Positions 56,388 through 64,000 of a stretch of DNA of 64,000 nucleotides are shown piece after piece. Positions within the stretch are counted from its first letter, which is position 1; each line of letters starts with the position of its first letter. A model generated the notes under the pieces. The model was given only the letters and a program-made list of their open reading frames with translations. It did not search any database and had not been told where the DNA came from. The stretch is from Mustela lutreola (Eukaryota; Chordata; Mammalia; Carnivora; Mustelidae): positions 50,564,001-50,628,000 of the forward strand of contig NC_081305.1 of NCBI RefSeq assembly GCF_030435805.1, in the 5' to 3' direction. A program made the translations under genes and the position numbers.

Positions 56388-59300
56388 ATGTGGGAACCGG
56401 AGGCCCGGGACTCCTCTGGAGGGTGGCCGGTACCCCGGGGAGCCAGAGCAGGTGCGGGAGTGGGGGGTGGGAGGACCCAGCCCCAGGGAGGAAATCCTGA
56501 GGGAGGCAGAGAAAGGAGGCCGGAACTCCAGGGTCCAGAGGGCAAAAGGGGGAGGGATTTCGATTCCTGGTAGTTTTGAGAGAGAGGGGAACCAGAGGAT
56601 GGGGGTCCTGGGGAGGATTCTGGAGGTGCAGACTCTAGTCTCAAGGGAGGGGGGCCAAGTTCAAAAACTGAATAAGCTTTAAAAGGAAGCTGAAGAGTGG
56701 GCTTCTCAGTCCTGAGATAGTAGGGGCCTAGAGGGCCCACATTTGGGTGCTTGCGGGGCACGAGGCCCAGACTCCCGGGTCTGAGGGAGGAGGGGCTGGG
56801 GGCCTGGACTCCAGGGTCTGAGGGAGGAGATGCTGGGGGTCTGGACTATTGGTCTGAGGGAGGAGGGAGCGGAAGCTGGGACTCCTACGCCCTCCCAGCC
56901 CCTGCTGTCCTGCCCCAGGCCCGTCCCTCTCTTCTGTGCTGAATGAGCTCCCCAGTGCTGCTACCCTTCGGTACCGAGGCCCTGGGGTTCTGCCATGGGG
57001 GGCATCAGAGGAGGAGGAAGAAGATGGAGACAGGAATATCCAGGCCATCGCAGAAGCTGCCCAAAAGGAGCTGGAGGAGCCCCTCCCCTCCCGGGAACTG
57101 CCCTGGCCCCTGCAGGCCCGCCGGGCACACAGGTGAGTCTCCTGTCCCACCTCCCAGCCAGGTGAGGGCCATCCTCGGGCTTGCTGGCGCTGTGTCTCCT
57201 TCTTACTGGGATTCTCCCTGCTTCTCTTGGCATCTTTCGCCCATGCCCTCGTCTCTGCTTCTCTGACTCCAAGAAGTCCTGTCTCCCTGACGCTGGGACT
57301 CTTCCCTCGGCCGGGTTCACAGTCTCCGTCTCTGCTCAAGCTCTTTCTCCCTGGGCCTGAAATCTGTTCTTCGTGTTTCCTTCTCTACAGTAAGTCTGTC
57401 TCAGCCTCCGGACTCTTCCTTCTTTCCCTCCCAGGTCTGCATGATTCACTGGGCTGGGGAACAATGAACGTGCTGGCCTCTAGGTCAGCACTGAGAGGTG
57501 CCCCCCCGCTATCCCAAGCACAGTGTCCTAGCAAACCTTTCGTAAACCTGCTCTGCATAGAGCAGAGTCCTGTGCGTCTTTCCTGAAAACAAAGAAAGCA
57601 CTGGAACTTCGGGCAAGTGGGGAATACCTGTGGGATACCATATGTTCCCAGAAACAGCAGAACCTAAGAAGCAGGTGTGACGCCCTTCTGAGAATGGGGT
57701 CGTGTGTCTGGAAATTGTTTTCTGAACCCCATCGTTATGGGGGTTTAGGGCACTTTGTCACACAGCCATGCTTGGTGAAATCTTTGGCCACTAGTGACAG
57801 GACGCACCACCCAGCCCTGCTTCTCTTCCTGCAGCTGCGGGAGAGGTCCCCTAGCAACCAGCCCCCACTCTTAGTTGGGGTCCAAAAACACCTCACTTAT
57901 TTTACAAAAGACACATTTATCGCATCACTTAGGGCATCCCAGGGGTTTGCCAGGGACAGGGACAGAAACCAGATATATATTTATAAATCACAGGATCATA
58001 CCTTCCTTTTTTCTTTCCCTTTATGACGTTTGCCTACAGAAAAGTGTACATGGCATTGTGTATACACTGAGAGTGTTCCCATGGTGAGCTCCCAGGCAGA
58101 CTCCACAGAGGGCAAGAGACATCTCCCTGGGACCCAGAGGCACCCCACATGCCCCATATCACCCCCTTTCTCCCCACAGTGTCTCCTCCCAGACTACTAG
58201 GATGAGCTCTCGTTTTCCTGTGGCACTTTGCCACCGACGAATGCGTCCCTCCAGGGCAGGCTGCGTGCTTGCCTGGAGCTCTGTGTGGGGATCCCTGCAG
58301 TCTGAGTACCCTGCCGGGCTTCTGTGCCTCTTCCTGTCGGCCCGGGGTATCCCCAGTCACCAATATGCTGCCTTTGACTTCCTGGTCCCGCTCTTGTCTT
58401 GTTGCTACATTTGGGTGGTGTCCAGCTGGGGCTGCTGGGCCCTTTCTATTCTGCTCTGAGTCTGTTTTCCTACCAGGCAGAGCCATGCCAAGGACCAGAG
58501 GGCTCAGAAATCAGGTTCCAGAGGCGAGCAGTGGGCCTTGTGGCTTCGGCGGTCCAAGGAGAAGATGAAGGCGGGCCTGCACACCTTGCAACCCTGGGCG
58601 TGGACACTGAAGAGAATCGGGGGTGCAGTGGGGTTGAGGCTGGTGTCTTGGGGCGGGTCCCACTCCCCGGTCTGAGGGAGGAGGGGCTGGGCTCCTGGAC
58701 TCTGGGTCTGAAGGAGAAAGACCTGGGGGTCTGGACTCCTGGGTGTGGAGGAGGAGGGGGCTGGGGTCTGGACTCCGGGGTCTGAGGGAGGAGGGTCTGG
58801 GGGCCTGGATGCCCCAGTCTGAGGGAGGAGGCCCCAGACTCCCAACAGGGAAAGGAGCCCCAGGCCTCTCTGGCTCCCCCTGCAGGCCAGTTTGGCGCGG
58901 GCACGGAGTCCTACTTCTCCCTGCTGCGTTTCCTGCTGCTTCTCAACCTGCTGGCGTCCATACTTAAGGCCTGCATGACGTTGCTTCCCACCTGGCTGGA
59001 AGGGACTCCCCCGGGTCCCCCGGGCCCTAACGCCTCCTCACCCTGCGGCTTCTACGACCCCAACCCCCAAGGCCTGGTCGCCTTCCCCACCCATCTCTTC
59101 AACCTGCTCTCAGGAGAGGTGCGTCCCTGGGAGAGCCCCTCTGAGCCTCAGGGCCCCCCAGTTCTGATCGCCCAACTGCATGGTGCGCTTTCCCTTTGCA
59201 GGGTTTTCTAGAATGGTCTCCTCTCTTCTATGGGTTCTACCCACCCCGTCCACACCTGGCAGTCACCTACCTATGCTCTGTCTTTGTCATTGGCCTCCTG

Positions 59301-62300
59301 GACCTGCTGCTCATCCTTCATCGGTCAGTAACACCGGTCCCCCGGGGCCCCGGGAAGCTGGGCAGAGACTAGTGCTGGGAGAAGACCCCTCCCCAAGGAT
59401 CTGGAGTCTTGCTCTGTGATCCCTTTCTCTCAGTTGGACTTGAAATCACACTTAAAAATGCTTCATATATGCTAAAGACCAGGGACAACGATGGGCTGTT
59501 TCTCCTTCCTGGGGCTTAGGGGTTAGGAGGGGAAAGTAAGATAGTAGCCGAGCAAAGTGACCACCTCTTTTCTGGAGGGGCAAGTGCTCTATGGGAAACA
59601 AACTGGGGTGGTTCATTCATTCCCACAAGAAATACATTTTGAGCCCCTACTATGTGCCGGCCAGTGTTCTAGACAGTGGGCAAAACAGGACAAGAAACAA
59701 ACCCGACTGATTCCTGCCCCGGTGGAGCGGACAGTTTATAAGCTGGAGACAGGTGATTAACAGCCATCCATACATGAGTCAGTGACGGGGCATGTAAGCA
59801 GGTGATCAGGGCTCTAGACACAGCAGGTGAGGCGGGCTGCTGTCTTATTAGGTGCCCAGGGCTGCCTCATTGAGACAAGACTTCTAAACAAAGCCGTTGA
59901 GAGGGAGAGGGATCGGTCAAGTAAATACCCGGGCAGAGAGCATCGCAGGCAGAGAACACAGCCAGAGCAGGGCAGGAGCAGGGTGGTGTGCTGGAGGTCA
60001 CCCTGGGAAGCCTGTGGGCCCAGGGCAGAGTGGGTGGGGGGAGCTGGTGGGGCCCCCCTCTGTCTGTAAAGGATTTGGAGGCTTTTGGAGGGAGATGGGA
60101 CTCCCTGCAGGTTCTTGAGCAGAAGATCACCCTGATCTGATTTAGGTTTTATAAAGGATTCTTCCTTTCTGGCTCTGTGGAAGAGGGAGGGAGGGAGGGA
60201 GAAGAAGCAAGAAGGGAAGAAGGAAGGGAAGGGGGTAAGGGATGGACAAGCTCGTGGCAGGTGAATTGTTACAAGGTGTTACAATCCAGGCAGGAGACGG
60301 TGGCTGCTTGGAGCAGGGTGGTGGCAGTGGCTGATTTTGGGCTTTTCTTCTTTTTTTTTTTTAATTGAATTTCTACTCCCCACTCCCAGCTTTCTTGAGA
60401 TACAATGGACAGAAATAACATTGTGTAAGCTTAAGGCATACAAAGTGTTGAACTGATACATTTATATATTGCAACATGATTGCCTCCATCTCTAGCCAGT
60501 GTTGGGAGACAGGAGACATCAGGTGGTTTCTGTATCTTGGCTACTGTTGGTAATGCGGTGAATGTGGGGGTGCAGATGTCTCTTTGAGATCCTCTTCTCA
60601 TTAACCTTGGATACATACCCAGAAATGGGATTGCTGGACGATACGGCAGCTCTATTTTAAATCATTTTTTGGAGGGGGAGGGAGACCTCCATATTGTTTT
60701 CCACAGGGACGCACCAGTTTACGTTCCCAGCAGTACAAGAGGGTTCCCTGCTCTCCACGTCCTCACCAACACGTGTTATGTCTTGCCTTCTTGATGAGAG
60801 CCATCCCGACAGGTGGGAGGGGATCACTCATTGGGGTTTGATGGGCACGTCCCTGCTGACCAGTGATGATGAACACTTGCTCAAGCACCCGTTGACCTTC
60901 TAGATGTTTGCAGAAAAATGTCTAGTCAGTTTCTCGGCCCCTTGAAAAATTGTTTTTTGCTGTTGGATATTGTCTGTGTTCTTTTTCAATGTTTTTTTCT
61001 ATTAACCCCACTATCAGGACTGGCAAATATTTTCTCCTATTCCCCAGGAACATTTGTATTCACTCTGTGCAGTTTCCCTTGCTGCGCAGCAGATCTAATG
61101 CGTGGGGTCGCCCCGCTTGCCCCTGTCTACTTTTGTTGCTTGCGCTCTCGGTGTCCTGTCCAAAAGATCGCCCCCAAGGCAGAGGTCAAAGAGGTCTTCC
61201 ATCATTTCTGTTTCTAGGACTTTTTTCGGCTTTAGGTCTTATGTTGAGGTGTGTAATCCGTTCCAAGTTATTTTTTGTGAGTGATGTAAGTGGAAGCGGT
61301 TTCATTCTTCTGTGTATGGCTGCCCAGTTTCCTCAGCATTTGTTGAAGACTGTCCTCCCCTCCCACTGAGTGTGTGGGCTCCCTTGTCAAATATTCGTTG
61401 TCTATTTTTTTTTTTCATTTAAAAAGTATCTCACATATCCAGAAAAATGCAGAAACCCAAGAACAGAGGTGGGTATGTGGCCATCCGTATCAAGAAATAA
61501 TACCTGACCAGCCTCCAGAAGCCCCCTCAAGACCTCAGGTTGCCACATATCCCCCTGAATTCCCCCCATCCCATCCTTTCTTTTCGCACCATGGACCACT
61601 TCCATCTGTTCTGTCCTTCATATAAAAGGGAGACTCTGGATGTATGTGAAGGGGAGAGCTATAGAGAGAACCACATCAGTGGGGATTGTGGCTTTGGTGG
61701 GTTGATCCCGAAGTGGCGTTTGGACAAACCAAGGGACTAGTGAGTAGGTGGTCGCACACATGGGTTCTGCAGATGGGTCTGGACTGTAGGCACAGATCTG
61801 GGACACACTGGCATTCGAGCAAGATTAGGAGTTCCTCCAGGGGCAGGGCTGTGGTCAAGAAGGAAACCAAGGACTTAGAAAAGGTGGAGTGTCTCCTGAT
61901 GCCATGCCTGGGACATCAGATGGAGGTCCCCCTACCTGGGTACACCTCACCACCCAGGAGCAGAGATGAACAGAGAGAGAGATAGAAAGCAACTTTTATA
62001 TTAAAAAGCAAGTCAGTGATGTCCGTTCGGGAGCAGTACTATATAGAAAACCAACGGGAGGATATGATGGGGAAGAGAGAGCAAGGATCAGCAGTTTTTT
62101 GCTGATAAAGTCCAGATAAGAAACATGTTCATATTTTTGTTCATTTTCCAGCCATACGGTCTCTGTCTCAATTAAACTCTGCTGTTGTAGGACTAAGGCA
62201 GCTGTAGAGAATAAGCAACAGCAGCTGTGTTCCAATAAAACTTTATTTACAAAATCTGGTGCTGTAGTTTGCCACCCCCTGGGATAGAGAAAGCGTAAGA

Positions 62301-64000
62301 AGCCTCATTAAAGGGAGCGGTCAGAGAAGGACTTGAAGAGGTGACCTGTAAGTAGAGACCAGAAAGAGAAGGAACCAGTCAGGTGAGCAACTAAGACCTG
62401 GGCATTCCAGGCAGCAGGAACTGCACATGCAAAGGCCCTGTGGTGAGAAGAGGTTTGGAGTGTTCTGAGCTATGAAAGGCCAGGAGGAGAAGGTGCAGGG
62501 ACAGTATTTGAGTTTCAGGAATTAGGTGGGGTCGAGATCAGGTGCGTGCTGGCTGGCTGTGCTACGAAGGAGCTTAACTTTCAAGGACAGGGAGAAGCTG
62601 TGAAAGAGGGTTTAAAGGGCAGGACCATCTGATCTGAATAAAAAGAAGGTTCCACTGGCGCAGGAACAGAATGGATTCAAGAGGGTGCAGGTGGAATCAG
62701 AGACTGGGGAGCAGGCATCTGTAATCATCCACTTGGGAGAGGCCAGGGGCTTGCACCAGGGCATTGAGCCTCTTGGCCCACTTTTCTCCGTGTTTTCCCC
62801 TCTCTCTGATTCTCTGTCCCCTCCCTGGGTCTTTGCCCCACCCCTTGGAGATCTCCCCTCCTTTCTCTGGGCCTTCCTCCTCTACCCCCTTCTCTAGACT
62901 TCTCTGATCCCTCTCTCTAGACCTCTTGCCTTCGTTTACTGTCCCCCTTTCTCTGAATCCTACCCCCTTTGGTCTCCAGTCTCCCTTCTTAATGTGTCTC
63001 TCCCCAGGGTCTTTGTCTTTCTTACTCTGGGTCCCTGTGCCCCTTTCTCTGGAGCTCTGTCGCTATCTGCTGGGTGTCTGTCTTCCCGAGTCGGCCCCTG
63101 AATCTCTCTCTTGGTCTCTGACTCTTTCTTTGCTAGGTGGCAGCTCGTCCAACGCCCAAGGTCCTCAGATTCATTTCCCCGTGTGTCCCATAAGAGGGGT
63201 GCCCCCGCACTCATGACTGACCCTCCACACCCTGTCTCCTGGCTCTCCCCTCCCTTAGCTCCGTGTCAGGACTCAAACAGACGCTGTTGGCCGAGTCAGG
63301 GGCCCTGACCAGCTTCAGCCACCGGGTGTTCACCGCCTGGGACTTCGGCCTCTGTGGGGATGCGCACGTGCGGCTGCGCCAGCGCAGTATCCTCTACGAG
63401 TTGCAGGTGCGCTTAGGGATGGGGGTGTACAAGCAGGTAGGTAGGGGGCGGGGCCAAGTACGTGGGCGGGGCCCCGAGAGGGGGTGGGACTCAGAAACGC
63501 AGGAAGGGTCTAGGAAAAAGCAGGCGGGGGGGGCCTGAGGGGGAAGGGGCGGGGCCGGAAGCTGCCAGAAGGAGCTTGATAAAACTGGAATTCCGTACAG
63601 GGCATGCGCGCTGGGCCTCAGGGCGCGGGGGCGCGAGGGGGGCAGGATACCGAGCACAGGTCCAGGCCTCAGGGCGGGGTGCGTGGGAGGACAGGCTGTG
63701 GAGCGCTAGCTCAGCCTTCAGAGGGCGGGGCTTGGGGGATACTGGGTGGGGCCTTGAGGGGGCAGGGTGTGGAGTGCTGGGGCGTGGCCTGTGGGGTGCT
63801 GGGTGGGGCTGTGGAGGGGCGGGGCCGGGAGATCTAAATTGTCCCCTAGAGGACCAAGGAGGCACTGTGACAAGGATTGTAGAATTCCTTAGAGGGGTGT
63901 TGCTGTATCAGTTCAGGTTGACAGAAGGCCTCTGTAGGACCTGGGGGAATTGAGCCCAAATGGACATCTTTCCTGGCCTCAGGTGGAGCTGGAGGAAGCT
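56388..64000 (+). CDS. TMC4: Transmembrane channel-like protein 4, 5' part (runs off the window)
   Basis: Coding exons 56388-56451, 56919-57132, 58477-58622, 58886-59118, 59202-59323, 63259-63406 and 63983 to the edge. All are GT-AG and in phase, giving about 315 of roughly 700 residues. Recognised by [38 protein letters not shown] and [12 protein letters not shown]. The first two membrane segments are seen: [15 protein letters not shown] (exon 4) and [15 protein letters not shown] (exon 5). The TMC domain itself lies beyond the window. TMC4 is an epithelial multipass membrane protein of the TMC family, reported as an anion channel in taste. The human start lines up with GTG at 56373 (GTG-GAA-GAG-TGC-CCG), so I start at the next in-frame ATG, codon 6. 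Intron 5 (59324-63258) is large and carries L1 and old repeats. Confidence 0.93.
56762..56890 (+). repeat. Dispersed minisatellite, copy 2 (TMC4 intron 1)
   Basis: Three to four imperfect 35-40-base units of the same kind as at 54945 ('GACTCCCGGGTCTGAGGGAG', then 'GGACTCCAGGGTCTGAGGGA'). Confidence 0.85.
57133..58476 (+). other. TMC4 intron 2
   Basis: About 1.3 kb of CT-rich then mixed sequence. I see no exon and no repeat that I can name. Confidence 0.4.
58665..58860 (+). repeat. Dispersed minisatellite, copy 3 (TMC4 intron 3)
   Basis: About five imperfect units ('GTCTGAGGGAGGAGGGGCTG', 'GGTCTGGACTCCTGGGTGTG' and others). It fills most of the intron between exons 3 and 4. Confidence 0.85.
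59590..60340 (+). repeat. Old mammalian repeat in TMC4 intron 5
   Basis: 'GAGCCCCTACTATGTGCCGG' and following 'GGAGCGGACAGTTTATAAGC' are a widespread old repeat theme that I cannot place in a family. A GGGA/GAAG purine run lies at about 60185-60240. Confidence 0.5.
60350..61430 (-). repeat. L1 fragment, reverse, TMC4 intron 5
   Basis: T-run at 60348-60362, then reverse L1 3' and ORF2 sequence ('CCATATTGTTTTCCACAGGG' near 60690, 'GTTGAAGACTGTCCTCCCC' near 61342). Confidence 0.75.
61431..63258 (+). other. Remainder of TMC4 intron 5
   Basis: No exon seen. An old repeat-like piece lies at about 62280-62680 ('CAAAGGCCCTGTGGTGAGAA'). From 62760 to 63240 the sequence is a CT-rich, loosely repeating 'TCTCTGGGTCTTTG'-like tract. 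The rest is not recognised. Confidence 0.4.

Overview
This is nuclear DNA from a placental mammal, almost certainly a carnivore of the mustelid (ferret/mink/otter) type. About 38 tRNA-derived carnivore SINEs (CanSINE/SINEC) are scattered through it. The body 'GGGTGGCTCAGTGGGTTAAA' and the tail 'CTACTTGTGATCTCTGT' followed by (AAATA)n fit Mustelidae better than dog, as far as I can recall. The genes are the conserved block next to the leukocyte receptor complex (human 19q13.42): RPS9, an inhibitory LILR, TSEN34, MBOAT7 and TMC4.

Layout. 0-5 kb: L1 debris and an old Tigger1 DNA transposon (+). 5-12 kb: CpG island and the intact RPS9 gene (+). 12.8-18 kb: an intact four-Ig, ITIM-bearing LILRB-type receptor gene (-), tail to tail with RPS9. 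18-29.7 kb: MIR, a long eroded L1 carrying nested insertions, and SINEs. 29.7-31.9 kb: a second copy of the same Tigger1 element in inverted orientation (-), sharing the SINE found in the first. 32-39 kb: SINE/L1 desert. 39.3-43.7 kb: TSEN34 (-). 43.7-45.2 kb: a CpG-rich bidirectional promoter packed with GC boxes. 45.9-55.4 kb: MBOAT7 (+), with an intron full of X-box-like inverted motifs. 56.4 kb to the right edge: the 5' part of TMC4 (+).

Function. These are neighbours rather than one pathway: a 40S ribosomal protein, an immune inhibitory receptor, a tRNA-splicing endonuclease subunit, a lysophosphatidylinositol acyltransferase and a TMC-family membrane protein. TSEN34 and MBOAT7 share a divergent promoter.

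Main point. In human, TSEN34 and RPS9 point the same way and RPS9 lies between TSEN34 and the LILRs. Here the RPS9-LILRB block is flipped relative to TSEN34-MBOAT7-TMC4, and the flipped block is bounded by the two inverted Tigger1 copies. This looks like an inversion mediated by inverted repeats, or an assembly artefact at the same repeats. Nothing here suggests a previously unknown protein system. The most interesting structural signals are this inversion, the X-box-like array in an MBOAT7 intron, the GC-box array in the divergent promoter, and the loss of the usual TMC4 ATG. All gene models come from reading splice sites and from remembered human proteins; no alignment was run. Repeat borders are good to about 10-20 bases.
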